Assembly: GCA_947453965.1 (NCBI GenBank)
Contig: CANGIQ010000015.1
Coordinates: forward strand, 1-64,000
Source of the DNA: Comamonadaceae bacterium
GTDB lineage: Bacteria; Pseudomonadota; Gammaproteobacteria; Burkholderiales; Burkholderiaceae_C
DNA: 64,000 bases
Reading direction: 5' to 3'
Shown here: one piece after another, positions 53,077-64,000 of the stretch
Position numbering within the stretch: the first letter of the stretch is position 1
Layout: each line of letters opens with the position of its first letter
The notes under the pieces: generated by a model
Seen by the model: the letters and a program-made list of their open reading frames with translations, nothing else
What the model was told of the DNA's origin: nothing
The model's database searches: none
Made by a program: the position numbers and the translations under genes

Positions 53077-54383
53077 AACCGATTCAAGTAGGCCTGTTAG
53101 GCATTGGCACTGTGGGCAGCGGCACGTTTGAAGTGCTCAAACGCAACCAAGAAGAGATCCAACGCCGCGCCGGTCGCGGCATTGAAGTCACTATGGTGGC
53201 CGACCTCGATGTGGCGCGTGCCAAAAGCATCGTGGGTGCGAATGTGCAGGTGGTGGACGATGCGCGCCAAGTCATTGCCAACCCAGACATTGACATCGTG
53301 ATCGAGTTGATTGGTGGCTACGGCATTGCCAAGCAACTCGTGCTCGAAGCCATCGAGGCAGGCAAGCATGTGGTCACGGCCAACAAGGCCTTGCTGGCTG
53401 TGCATGGCACCGAAATTTTTGCAGCTGCCCATCAAAAAGGCGTGATGGTGGCCTTCGAAGCGGCCGTGGCCGGTGGCATTCCCATCATCAAAGCCCTGCG
53501 CGAAGGCCTGACCGCCAACCGTATTCAGTGGTTGGCGGGCATCATCAACGGCACCACCAACTTCATCTTGTCCGAGATGCGCGACAAGGGCTTGGCCTTT
53601 GGTGATGTGCTCAAGCAAGCCCAAGCTTTGGGCTATGCCGAAGCAGATCCCACTTTTGACATCGAAGGCGTGGACGCGGCGCACAAAGCCACCATCATGT
53701 CAGCCATCGCATTTGGTGTGCCAGTGCAGTTTGACAAGGCCTATGTGGAAGGCATCACCAAGCTGGAGTCCCAAGACATCAAGTACGCCGAACAGCTCGG
53801 TTACCGCATCAAACTCTTGGGTATTTCCAAGCGCACCGCCGCAGGCATTGAGCTGCGCGTGCACCCCTGCTTGGTGCCTGCCAAGCGTTTGATTGCCAAC
53901 GTCGAAGGCGCGATGAACGCGGTGATGGTGCAAGCCGATGCCGTGGGCACGACGCTTTATTACGGCAAAGGTGCGGGCAGCGAGCCTACTGCCAGCGCCG
54001 TGATTGCCGACTTGGTCGATATCACGCGTTTGCACACGGCCGACCCGTTGAACCGCGTGCCACATTTGGCCTTCCAGCCCGACGCGATGAGCAACTTGCC
54101 GATTCTGCCCATGGCCCAAGTGGTCACCAGCTACTACCTGCGCTTGCGCGTGGCCGACCAAGCGGGCGTGCTCGCCAAGGTCACCGGTATTTTGGCCAGC
54201 GCCGACATCAGCATTGATGCCGTGTTGCAGCGCGAAGCCGGCGAGGGTGAGAGCCACACCGACCTCATCATCTTGACCCACGACTGCGTGGAAGCCCAGA
54301 TGAACCAAGCCATCGCTGAGATGCAACAACTCAGCACCGTGTTGGCCCCGATCACCCGCATCCGCAAAGAAGAGTTGAACTGA
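53073..54383 (+). CDS. hom: Homoserine dehydrogenase
   Basis: A 436-residue monofunctional enzyme reducing aspartate semialdehyde to homoserine. NAD fold G-L-L-G-I-G-T-V-G-S-G at residues 8-18; catalytic region A-G-G-I-P-I-I-K-A-L-R-E-G near 135 and G-I-I-N-G-T-T-N-F-I-L near 153; C-terminal ACT domain (about 350-430) for threonine feedback. It overlaps alaA by four bases and thrC by one (TGATG). Confidence 0.97.
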   Translation: MKPIQVGLLGIGTVGSGTFEVLKRNQEEIQRRAGRGIEVTMVADLDVARAKSIVGANVQVVDDARQVIANPDIDIVIELIGGYGIAKQLVLEAIEAGKHVVTANKALLAVHGTEIFAAAHQKGVMVAFEAAVAGGIPIIKALREGLTANRIQWLAGIINGTTNFILSEMRDKGLAFGDVLKQAQALGYAEADPTFDIEGVDAAHKATIMSAIAFGVPVQFDKAYVEGITKLESQDIKYAEQLGYRIKLLGISKRTAAGIELRVHPCLVPAKRLIANVEGAMNAVMVQADAVGTTLYYGKGAGSEPTASAVIADLVDITRLHTADPLNRVPHLAFQPDAMSNLPILPMAQVVTSYYLRLRVADQAGVLAKVTGILASADISIDAVLQREAGEGESHTDLIILTHDCVEAQMNQAIAEMQQLSTVLAPITRIRKEELN

Positions 54384-55816
54384 TGCTGTATTTGTCCACG
54401 CGCGGCCATGCCGAGCGCAAGCGTTTTTGTGAAATCCTGCTCGAGGGTTTGGCGCCTGACGGCGGTTTGTATTTGCCCGAGCACTACTCTCAGGTGGACG
54501 ATGCAGCGCTCACGCGTTTGCGCCACACGTTCAACACCCAAGGCTACGCGGCCTTGGCGTTTGAGGTGCTGTCGCTCTACATCGATGACATTCCTGCCGC
54601 AGACCTGAAAGCCTTGTGCACCAAGACCTACACGCAAGACGTGTTTGGCACAGCCGCCATCGTGCCCGTGCGCGCTTTGGAAGATGGCTTGTTCATCGAG
54701 GCGTTGTCCAACGGCCCCACACTCGCGTTCAAAGACATGGCCATGCAATTGCTGGGCAACTTGTTTGAGTACGAGTTGGCGCGTCGTGGCGAAGAGCTGA
54801 ATATTTTTGGCGCCACCAGTGGCGACACCGGAAGCGCCGCTGAATATGCGATGCGTGGCAAACAAGGTGTGCGCGTGTTCATGACCAGCCCACACGGCCG
54901 CATGAGCCCCTTCCAACAAGCGCAAATGTTCAGCTTGATGGACGAGAACATTCACAACATCGCCATCGAAGGCGTGTTTGACGATTGCCAAGATTTGGTC
55001 AAAGCCGTGTCCAACGATTTGGACTTCAAAACCCAATACAAAATTGGCACGGTCAACTCCATCAACTGGGCGCGTTTGTTGGCGCAGGTGGTGTACTACT
55101 TCGCCGGCTATTTCCAAGCGACCACGGCCAACAGCCAAAAGGTCAGCTTCACCGTGCCGAGTGGTAACTTTGGCAATGTGTGCGCCGGCCATGTGGCCCG
55201 CATGATGGGCTTGCCCATCGACACCTTGGTGGCCGCCACCAACGAAAACGATGTGCTCGACGAGTTTTTCCGCACCGGCGTGTACCGTGTGCGCGGCACG
55301 GCCGACACCCACGAAACCTCCAGCCCCTCGATGGACATTTCCAAGGCCAGCAACTTCGAACGCTTTGTGTTCGATTTGCTCGGTCGCGATGCTGCGCTGA
55401 CCAAGGACTTGTTCGGCGCGCAAATTTCCAAGAATGGCCAGTTCGATTTGAGCGGCAACCCGCACTTTGCAGAAGCTGCCACACGTTACGGCTTTGCCAG
55501 CGGCAAGAGCACCCATGCCCACCGCTTGGCCACCATTCAAGATGTTTACAAGCGCTTTGGCCAGATGATTGACACCCACACCGCCGATGGCGTGAAGGTG
55601 GCACGTGAGCATGTCAAGCCGGGTGTGCCCATGGTCGTGTTGGAAACCGCTTTGCCCATCAAATTTGCCGCCACCATTGTGGAAGCCTTGGGTCAAGAGC
55701 CTCATCGCCCGGCCAAGTTTGAAGGCATCGAAGCGTTGCCCAAGCGCGTCCATGTGATGAAGGCGGATGTGGCAAACATCAAGGCCTACATTGCCAAGCA
55801 TTGCGATCACCCATGA
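54383..55816 (+). CDS. thrC: Threonine synthase
   Basis: A 477-residue PLP enzyme converting O-phosphohomoserine to threonine. The PLP lysine is K117 in P-T-L-A-F-K-D. The phosphate-binding S-G-D-T-G-S-A and the V-P-S-G-N-F-G-N segment are typical of the long class of ThrC. Overlaps hom by one base and mobB by four. No thrB is adjacent; Burkholderiales often use an unlinked homoserine kinase. Confidence 0.97.
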   Translation: MLYLSTRGHAERKRFCEILLEGLAPDGGLYLPEHYSQVDDAALTRLRHTFNTQGYAALAFEVLSLYIDDIPAADLKALCTKTYTQDVFGTAAIVPVRALEDGLFIEALSNGPTLAFKDMAMQLLGNLFEYELARRGEELNIFGATSGDTGSAAEYAMRGKQGVRVFMTSPHGRMSPFQQAQMFSLMDENIHNIAIEGVFDDCQDLVKAVSNDLDFKTQYKIGTVNSINWARLLAQVVYYFAGYFQATTANSQKVSFTVPSGNFGNVCAGHVARMMGLPIDTLVAATNENDVLDEFFRTGVYRVRGTADTHETSSPSMDISKASNFERFVFDLLGRDAALTKDLFGAQISKNGQFDLSGNPHFAEAATRYGFASGKSTHAHRLATIQDVYKRFGQMIDTHTADGVKVAREHVKPGVPMVVLETALPIKFAATIVEALGQEPHRPAKFEGIEALPKRVHVMKADVANIKAYIAKHCDHP

Positions 55817-56343
55817 AAGTCGTCGCCTTTGCAGGGTACTCTGGCTCTGGAAAAACCACCTTGGTGGAACAGCTGATTGGTTGCTTGCGCATGCGTGGCT
55901 TGCGGGTCTCCGTGGTCAAACATGCGCACCACAACTTTGACATCGACAAGCCCGGTAAAGACAGTTGGCGCCACCGCGAAGCCGGTGCGTTTGAAGTCCT
56001 TGTCGCGTCCAACCACCGTTTGGTGCTGCAGCGCCAGTTCGAGCAACCTGCGCAACTTTCCGTGCACCACCTGTTGGCCGAGGTGTACGACGGTGTGGAC
56101 TGGGTCTTGGTCGAAGGCTTTAAGCGCAGTGACTTGCTCAAGGTAGAAGTCTGGCGCAAAGCCTCTGAGCAACCGGTGCGCTATCCCGACGATGACTTTG
56201 TGGTGGCCATTGCAACCGACTCTCCGCACGATTTACCTGAAGCCACGATGCGGCCCGTGCTCGACTTGAACGAACCCCATGCCATTGCCGAATGGCTGGT
56301 CGCCAATGAAGACCGTTTTGAATACAACCCCTTGGTGATATGA
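55813..56343 (+). CDS. mobB: Molybdopterin-guanine dinucleotide adapter MobB
   Basis: A 176-residue GTP-binding adapter. The P-loop G-Y-S-G-S-G-K-T-T-L is at residues 8-17, with V-V-K-H-A-H-H-N-F-D-I-D near 39 and V-L-V-E-G-F-K near 98. It aids guanylation or delivery of the molybdenum cofactor. The ATG overlaps the thrC stop by four bases, and its stop overlaps moeA. No mobA is nearby. Confidence 0.93.
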   Translation: MKVVAFAGYSGSGKTTLVEQLIGCLRMRGLRVSVVKHAHHNFDIDKPGKDSWRHREAGAFEVLVASNHRLVLQRQFEQPAQLSVHHLLAEVYDGVDWVLVEGFKRSDLLKVEVWRKASEQPVRYPDDDFVVAIATDSPHDLPEATMRPVLDLNEPHAIAEWLVANEDRFEYNPLVI

Positions 56344-57581
56344 CCCGTCCTGCCCTGCGCTCGCTCGATGACGCCTTGCCCTGGTTGCTGGCGCAAGCCC
56401 GTGTCTTGACTGCCACGCAACAGGTGTCTACTTTTGAGGCCGATGGCCGCGTGTTGGCGCAAGCCGTCATTTCTGCGCTGCAGGTCCCCCCCCAAGACAA
56501 CAGTTCCATGGATGGCTATGCCGTGCGTGCGGCGGACTGCGCACAACCAGGCGCCGTGTTGCGTGTGACCCAACGCATTCCCGCGGGCACCTACGGCACC
56601 CCGCTTAACCAAGGTGAAGCTGGGCGCATCTTCACGGGCGCACCCATTCCCCCTGGGGCTGATGCGGTGGTGATGCAAGAGGACTGTGAGGCCCTGGGCA
56701 GCGACCAAGTCAAAGTCACCCAAGCGGTGCCTCTGGGGCAGTGGATTCGCCGTTCGGGAGAAGACGTCACCCGAGGTGCCACGGTGCTTACCCAGGGCAC
56801 ACGTTTGACACCTGCTGAATTAGGCTTGGCCGCCAGCATTGGCTTGGCGCACCTGACGGTCGCGCCACGTCCGCGCGTGGCCTTGTTCTCTACGGGTGAT
56901 GAGTTGGTCATGCCCGGTGCTGTGGCACCCGAGGCCATGGCGCCTGGGGCAATTTACAACTCCAACCGTTTCTTTTTGCGTGCCATGTTGCAGCGCTTAG
57001 GCTGCGAAGTGACTGACCTGGGCATCGTGCCTGACCAACGCGAGGCCACCGTTGCCGCTTTGCGCAACGCCGCTGCACAGCATGATTTGATTTTGACCAG
57101 CGGCGGTGTCTCGGTCGGCGAAGAAGACCACATCAAGCCTGCGGTCGAAGCCTTGGGCGAGTTGAACCTGTGGCAATTGGCCATCAAGCCTGGCAAGCCC
57201 TTTGCCTATGGCAAGGTGAACCGCGAGGCTCAAGGCAGTGCTTGCCACTTCATGGGCTTGCCCGGCAACCCTGTCTCCAGCTTTGTGACTTTCTTGTTGT
57301 TGGTGCGTCCGTTTGTGCTGGCTTTGCAAGGCGCCACCCAGACCCAGGTGGCACGCACCGAAATGACGGCCCATTTCGATTGGCCACGTGCTGACAAGCG
57401 GCGCGAGTTTTTGCGCGTCAAACGCAACGCGCAAGGGGGCCTCGATTTGTTTCCCAACCAAAGCTCAGGCGTGCTGACCTCTGCAGCGTGGGGCGATGGC
57501 GTGGTCGATAATCCTGCGGGGCAAACAATTGCAAAAGGCGATACCGTGCGCTTTGTTTCTTTTGCGGAGTGGTTGGCATGA
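56340..57581 (+). CDS. moeA: Molybdopterin molybdotransferase MoeA
   Basis: A 413-residue enzyme inserting molybdate into adenylylated molybdopterin. Marks: D-N-S-S-M-D-G-Y-A-V-R near residue 54, I-F-T-G-A-P-I-P-P-G-A-D-A-V-V-M-Q-E-D near 97, T-S-G-G-V-S-V-G-E-E-D near 254 and G-L-P-G-N-P-V-S near 306. Four-base overlaps on both sides. Confidence 0.97.
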   Translation: MTRPALRSLDDALPWLLAQARVLTATQQVSTFEADGRVLAQAVISALQVPPQDNSSMDGYAVRAADCAQPGAVLRVTQRIPAGTYGTPLNQGEAGRIFTGAPIPPGADAVVMQEDCEALGSDQVKVTQAVPLGQWIRRSGEDVTRGATVLTQGTRLTPAELGLAASIGLAHLTVAPRPRVALFSTGDELVMPGAVAPEAMAPGAIYNSNRFFLRAMLQRLGCEVTDLGIVPDQREATVAALRNAAAQHDLILTSGGVSVGEEDHIKPAVEALGELNLWQLAIKPGKPFAYGKVNREAQGSACHFMGLPGNPVSSFVTFLLLVRPFVLALQGATQTQVARTEMTAHFDWPRADKRREFLRVKRNAQGGLDLFPNQSSGVLTSAAWGDGVVDNPAGQTIAKGDTVRFVSFAEWLA

Positions 57582-57829
57582 AGGTCCACCTCAAGTACTT
57601 TGCGTCGATTCGCGAAGCCATCGGACAGGGCAGCGAAAGCGTCAACACACAGGCGAGCACGCTCAAGGCCTTGCGTGACGAACTGATGACACGCGGTGGT
57701 GCCTATGCCGAGGTGCTGGACCATGGCCGTGCCGTGCGCATGGCCTTGAACCAAGATCTGTGTGATGAGTCAGCCGTCTTGAGCGACGGCTGTGAAGTGG
57801 CTTTCTTTCCGCCTGTCACCGGCGGCTAA
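57578..57829 (+). CDS. moaD: Molybdopterin synthase sulfur carrier MoaD
   Basis: An 83-residue ubiquitin-fold protein ending in the required Gly-Gly (P-P-V-T-G-G), which carries the thiocarboxylate. V-H-L-K-Y-F-A-S-I-R-E is the usual start. ATG 57578 overlaps the moeA stop. moaE follows 15 bases later. Confidence 0.96.
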   Translation: MKVHLKYFASIREAIGQGSESVNTQASTLKALRDELMTRGGAYAEVLDHGRAVRMALNQDLCDESAVLSDGCEVAFFPPVTGG

Positions 57830-57844
57830 ACCAAAAGGCAAGCC

Positions 57845-58327
57845 ATGTCCTTCACCGTCAGCATCCAAACCCAAGACTTTGATGTGCGCCAAGAGCTCGC
57901 TGCCTTGCGGGCGGGCGATGCGCGGGTGGGCGCCGTGTGCTCGTTTTTAGGCACCGTGCGCGAGCGCAACGATGGCAGTGCAGTGGCCAGCATGGAGCTG
58001 GAGCACTACCCGGGCATGACCGAAAAATCCATCGCCGCCATGATGGACGAGGCGAAGCAGCGCTTTGATATTTACGCGGCCCGTGTGATTCACCGCGTGG
58101 GCTTGCTGCAACCAGAAGACCAAATCGTCTTTGTGGCTGTCACCTCAGCCCATCGCGGTGAGAGCTTCCAGGCCTGCGAGTTTTTGATGGACTACCTCAA
58201 AACCCAAGCGCCGTTTTGGAAAAAAGAAGTCACGCCTGAAGGCGCGCGCTGGGTCGATGCGCGCGTGAGCGATGACCAAGCCCTGGCCCGTTGGGGCATT
58301 GAAGCGCGTAACACCCTCGCACCCTGA
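57845..58327 (+). CDS. moaE: Molybdopterin synthase catalytic subunit MoaE
   Basis: A 160-residue catalytic subunit. Marks: G-A-V-C-S-F-L-G-T-V-R near residue 29, L-E-H-Y-P-G-M-T near 51, R-V-I-H-R-V-G near 81 and the active-site region P-F-W-K-K-E near 119. It forms a heterotetramer with MoaD. Last gene of the run before the clpB promoter region. Confidence 0.97.
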   Translation: MSFTVSIQTQDFDVRQELAALRAGDARVGAVCSFLGTVRERNDGSAVASMELEHYPGMTEKSIAAMMDEAKQRFDIYAARVIHRVGLLQPEDQIVFVAVTSAHRGESFQACEFLMDYLKTQAPFWKKEVTPEGARWVDARVSDDQALARWGIEARNTLAP

Positions 58328-58383
58328 CGGTGTGCGCCAGCGTACCGACCCCGAGATTTGCGGGTGCTTGAATGTGCGATGTT

Positions 58384-58397
58384 TTGACCCAAGTCAA
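58384..58397. promoter_or_regulatory. FNR/CRP-family-type palindrome upstream of clpB
   Basis: TTGAC-CCAA-GTCAA is a perfect dyad with the spacing of FNR/DNR sites. The dyad extends one base each side to TTTGAC/GTCAAA. Its centre is about 61 bases upstream of the predicted clpB transcription start. Confidence 0.4.
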
Positions 58398-58417
58398 ACA
58401 CGCCCCTGGCGTTGCCA

Positions 58418-58445
58418 CTTGAAATAGCACGCCATCGCCTCAACT
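58418..58445 (+). promoter_or_regulatory. Heat-shock (sigma-32-like) promoter candidate for clpB
   Basis: CTTGAAA (58418-58424) is a perfect sigma-32 -35 element; CCTCAACT (58438-58445) after 13 bases is a fair match to the CCCATNT -10. It is 34 bases before the clpB ATG. Confidence 0.45.
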
Positions 58446-58478
58446 AAGGGCTAATTCAACCAATTTCTCGGAGTTTCC

Positions 58479-61085
<2,607 letters not shown>

Positions 61086-61134
61086 AGCACGCGGTCTGTA
61101 ATGCGGGGCTTGTCCCCCACTAGACGATGCCCCC

Positions 61135-61182
61135 AAGGCGCAACAGGTAGGATTCAAGGTCCTGACCTCTTGCGCCTTTTTT
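61135..61182 (+). terminator. Extended intrinsic terminator after clpB
   Basis: AAGGCGCAA (61135-61143) pairs with TTGCGCCTT (61170-61178); inside, AGGT/ACCT and GGA/TCC extend the stem. TTTTTT follows. Confidence 0.85.
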
Positions 61183-61193
61183 GACGCCGTTTT

Positions 61194-62405
61194 ATGACCA
61201 CACTCACTCAGACAGACACCCCTTGGCGCGATGACGTGGCCGTCATAGGGTTGGTGGGCTTGGCGCATGCCAGCTCACACTTCTCGCACCTGCTGCTGCC
61301 CTTGATGTTCCCGGTGTTCATGAAGACCTTTGGTCTGAGTTACTCCGAGCTCGGCTTTTTGATGACCGTGTTTTTTGTGGTGTCTGGCATCGGTCAGGCC
61401 TCGGCGGGTTTTGTGGTCGATCGCTTTGGCGCACGGCCTGTGATGTACGGCTCCTTGTTGGTGCTGTCGCTGGCCTGTGTGGTGGCTTCGCTCGCGCAAA
61501 GTTATGCCGGCTTGATGCTGGCTGCTGCCATGCTGGGGGCGGGCAACTGCTCCTTCCATCCGGTGGACTTCACCATCCTCAACCAACGTGTGTCGCCGCC
61601 CCGTTTGGGCTACGCCTTCAGCGCGCACGGCTTGACGGGCAATTTGGGTTGGGCCGTGGCGCCTGTGTTCATGGTCAGCCTGAGCGCGATGTTCGATTGG
61701 CGTGTGGCTTATCTAGGCGCAGGCTTGGCCTTCTTGTCGATCCTGCTGTTGCTGGTGTGGCAGCGCGATGCATTGCTGACCCATGTGGTGGACCACAAAG
61801 AAGCCGCCGATGGTGCGCACACCCTGGCCTTCATGAAGATTCCCGTGGTGTGGTGGTGTTTTGGATTTTTCTTTCTCTCCACCATGACCTTGGCGGTGGT
61901 GCAGAGCTTTTCGGTCTCGATTTTGCAGGCCATGCACAACGTGACGTTTGAAGCTGCCACCATGACCCTGACTGCCTACATGCTGTGCGCGGCAGCAGGC
62001 ATGTTTGTCGGCGGTTTTGTGGCCGCACGTTGGCCGCGTCAAAGTGACAAAGTGGTGGCGATTTGCATGACCGTTGCCGCTGTTTTCATGGCCTTGTGCG
62101 GCAGTGGCTTGTTCGACGCCACGGCCACGATGGTGATCTTGGCCGCCACAGGCTTGGCGATTGGCGTGGGCGGGCCATCGCGCGACATGATGATCAAAAA
62201 GGCCACGCCCAAAGGCGCCACAGGACGTGTGTACGGCATGGTGTATTCGGGCCTCGATGTGGGCTTTGCGGTGTCGCCCGTGATTTTTGGCGTTTTCATG
62301 GACCATGGCTGGTACGGTGCAACCCTGCTGGGCGCAGCCTTGGTCTTACTTTTGAGCGTGCTGGTGGCGTTGGGCGTGGGCCGTCGCACGGTACAAGCTG
62401 CATAA
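61194..62405 (+). CDS. MFS transporter
   Basis: A 403-residue inner-membrane transporter with 12 helices. The loop 2-3 motif is V-V-D-R-F-G-A-R-P near residue 75, and G-A-G-N-C-S-F-H-P-V-D-F near 120 resembles the Fsr/NarK-like H-P branch. Substrate unknown; the TPP enzyme starting 15 bases downstream suggests a carboxylate or 2-oxo acid. No Shine-Dalgarno is clear at the ATG, which lies 12 bases after the terminator. Confidence 0.88.
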   Translation: MTTLTQTDTPWRDDVAVIGLVGLAHASSHFSHLLLPLMFPVFMKTFGLSYSELGFLMTVFFVVSGIGQASAGFVVDRFGARPVMYGSLLVLSLACVVASLAQSYAGLMLAAAMLGAGNCSFHPVDFTILNQRVSPPRLGYAFSAHGLTGNLGWAVAPVFMVSLSAMFDWRVAYLGAGLAFLSILLLLVWQRDALLTHVVDHKEAADGAHTLAFMKIPVVWWCFGFFFLSTMTLAVVQSFSVSILQAMHNVTFEAATMTLTAYMLCAAAGMFVGGFVAARWPRQSDKVVAICMTVAAVFMALCGSGLFDATATMVILAATGLAIGVGGPSRDMMIKKATPKGATGRVYGMVYSGLDVGFAVSPVIFGVFMDHGWYGATLLGAALVLLLSVLVALGVGRRTVQAA

Positions 62406-62420
62406 CAAGAAGGACAGAGG

Positions 62421-64000
62421 ATGACTCAACAAATCGCAGGCCACTTGCTGGTCGAATGCTTGATTGAACAAGGTGTGACCCACGCCTTTGGCGTGCCCGG
62501 TGAGAGCTATTTGGCCGTGTTGGATGGTTTCCATGCCTACCGTGACCGCATTCAGTTCATCATCAACCGCCAAGAGGGTGGGGCGGCCTACATGGCTGAT
62601 GCGCAAGGGCGCTTAACGGGCCGTCCAGGCGTTTGTTTTGTCACCCGGGGGCCAGGTGCCACCAATGCCTCGATCGGCGTCCATACGGCCTTCCAGGACA
62701 GCACGCCGATGGTGTTGTTTGTGGGCGATGTGGGCAGCGACTTCCGTGACCGCGAGGCATTTCAAGAAGTGGACTACAACAACTTCTTTGGTCCCAGCAC
62801 GCGCGGCATGGCCAAGCGGGTGGAGCGCATTGACGATCCCAACCGTATCCCCGAATACGTGGCCCGTGCCTTTGCCACTGCCATGAACGGTCGCCCTGGT
62901 CCCGTGGTCTTGGTCTTACCCGAAGACATGCTGGTGCGCGAGGTCAATGCGCGTCCGCTGGCGCGTGTGGAGCCGGTGGAGGCGTGGAGCGATCCGGGCA
63001 GCTTGCGCCAGCTGCGTGAAATGCTGTTGGCTGCCAAGCGCCCCTTCGTGATTGCCGGCGGCAGTGGGTGGACGCCGCAGTCGGCCCAGGCCTTGCAGCG
63101 TTTTGCTGAAAATTGGAAGTTGCCCGTTGGCAACGCCTTTCGCTTTCAAGACACGTTTGACAACCACCATCCGCAGTACGCGGGCGACGTGGGCATTGGC
63201 ATCAACCCCAAGCTCGCCCAGCGTGTGCGTGACAGTGACTTAATTTTGGCCATTGGCCCGCGTTTGGGTGAGATGACCACCAGTGGTTACACCTTGCTCC
63301 AGGCGCCGAAGCCGTTGCAAAAGTTGGTACACATCCACAGCAGTGCCGAAGAGTTGAACCGGGTCTATCAAGCTGATTTGGCCATGCTCTCCACCATGAA
63401 CGCCGCTGCGCGTTCGCTGGAGGTGTTGACAGCGCCTCCCAGCTTGCCTTGGGAAGCATGGACGGCCGAGGCCCATGCGGACTACCAGGCCAACATGCAG
63501 CCACAAGCGCTGCCGGGTGACATTGACATGCCCGCCATCGTGGGTGTGATCAGCAAGCTGCTGCCCGAAGATGCGGTACTCACCAACGGTGCAGGTAACT
63601 TTGCCAGCTGGGTGCATCGCTTTCACAAGCACCGCGGCCTGGCGCACGGGCACAAGGTGCAACTGGCCCCAACGGTGGGCTCCATGGGCTACGGCGTGCC
63701 CGCAGGTATTGCCGCCAATATTCTCACGGGGCGCACGGTGTTCACCATTGCGGGTGACGGTGACTTTTTGATGAATGGGCAAGAGCTAGCCACTGCGGTT
63801 CAGCATGGGGCCAAAACCATCATCGTGTTGTTGAACAACGGGGTGTACGGCACGATTCGCATGCACCAAGAGCGCGAATACCCCCAGCATCAAAGCGGCT
63901 CCAAACTCAAGAACCCAGACTTTGCAGCACTCGCACGGGCCTATGGCTATGCGGGTGTGCGCATCACGCGCACCGATGAGTTCGAAGCAGCATTCCAAGC
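62421..64000 (+). CDS. Thiamine-pyrophosphate enzyme (acetolactate synthase-like), 3' end cut
   Basis: 526 codons are present with no stop; the gene runs off the right edge, probably by about 20-60 codons. The TPP-activating glutamate is E52 in N-R-Q-E-G-G-A-A; R-G-P-G-A-T-N-A follows. The C-terminal TPP/Mg motif is G-D-G-D-F at 445-449, ending in L-L-N-N near 473. It resembles acetolactate synthase, benzoylformate decarboxylase and similar catabolic enzymes; no ilvH is visible. AAGGACAGAGG precedes the ATG. Downstream of the MFS gene in one likely operon. Confidence 0.88.
   Translation, partial: MTQQIAGHLLVECLIEQGVTHAFGVPGESYLAVLDGFHAYRDRIQFIINRQEGGAAYMADAQGRLTGRPGVCFVTRGPGATNASIGVHTAFQDSTPMVLFVGDVGSDFRDREAFQEVDYNNFFGPSTRGMAKRVERIDDPNRIPEYVARAFATAMNGRPGPVVLVLPEDMLVREVNARPLARVEPVEAWSDPGSLRQLREMLLAAKRPFVIAGGSGWTPQSAQALQRFAENWKLPVGNAFRFQDTFDNHHPQYAGDVGIGINPKLAQRVRDSDLILAIGPRLGEMTTSGYTLLQAPKPLQKLVHIHSSAEELNRVYQADLAMLSTMNAAARSLEVLTAPPSLPWEAWTAEAHADYQANMQPQALPGDIDMPAIVGVISKLLPEDAVLTNGAGNFASWVHRFHKHRGLAHGHKVQLAPTVGSMGYGVPAGIAANILTGRTVFTIAGDGDFLMNGQELATAVQHGAKTIIVLLNNGVYGTIRMHQEREYPQHQSGSKLKNPDFAALARAYGYAGVRITRTDEFEAAFQ

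Noticed and set aside
54134-55810. 558-codon open frame opposite thrC
   Set aside because: Same reason: it lies antisense to a clear ThrC with all motifs and shows no recognisable domain.

Overview
The window looks like a chromosomal segment from a betaproteobacterium of the order Burkholderiales, most likely family Comamonadaceae (the Limnohabitans / Rhodoferax / Acidovorax neighbourhood). Support: moderately high GC; the betaproteobacterial order rpsF-priB-rpsR-rplI-dnaB; the run alaA-hom-thrC-mobB-moeA-moaD-moaE-clpB; surE-pcm-nlpD; the divergent ppsR/ppsA pair; and TctC-type and Liv-type uptake genes. No insertion sequence, prophage, CRISPR array or rRNA was seen. Coding density is very high: the largest gap is about 236 bases, upstream of hupB.

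1-8.5 kb is an uptake and catabolism region. A GntR regulator heads a leftward run of a branched-chain-amino-acid-type ABC importer (binding protein, LivH, LivM, LivG, LivF), an orphan TctC-type binding protein and the first 28 codons of an aconitase/LeuC-like hydro-lyase. A PAS-LuxR regulator is divergent from a two-subunit 3-oxoacid CoA-transferase. 8.5-23.5 kb holds tRNA-Gly, a winged-helix regulator, gabD, alaS, a TlpA-like thioredoxin, a Tat-type transglutaminase-like protein, rRNA/tRNA modification genes (RluA family, trmB, gluQ, trhO), an FAD oxidoreductase and a LysR/pirin/flavodoxin cluster. 23.5-33.3 kb holds dnaE, pgsA, a DMT exporter, a LysR/tartrate dehydrogenase pair, and hupB, tRNA-Val, ppiD and tRNA-His. 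33.3-45.9 kb holds a quinone oxidoreductase, surE-pcm-nlpD-rlmD (with no rpoS between nlpD and rlmD), a BAX-inhibitor membrane protein, ppsR/ppsA and a two-component acetate/solute:cation symporter. 45.9-64 kb holds the S6 ribosomal operon, dnaB, a PIN-PhoH ATPase, a peroxiredoxin, the threonine plus molybdopterin run, clpB, an MFS transporter and a TPP enzyme cut by the right edge.

Many genes are joined by 1-4 base start/stop overlaps, and non-ATG starts (GTG, TTG) are frequent. The most informative non-coding signals are: an intrinsic-terminator hairpin lying inside the start of the tlpA-like gene; TANAAT boxes 6-7 bases before the start codons of alaS, dnaE and trhO, which predicts leaderless mRNAs; palindromes at the two divergent LysR intergenic regions; paired TACGTA palindromes before the CoA-transferase; a perfect DnaA box before dnaB; and an FNR-type palindrome next to a heat-shock-like promoter before clpB. 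I did not find a clearly new multi-gene system. The best candidates for novelty are the mixed Liv/TctC/hydro-lyase operon and the symporter with an EF-hand-like loop. All calls come from reading the sequence; no database search was run.
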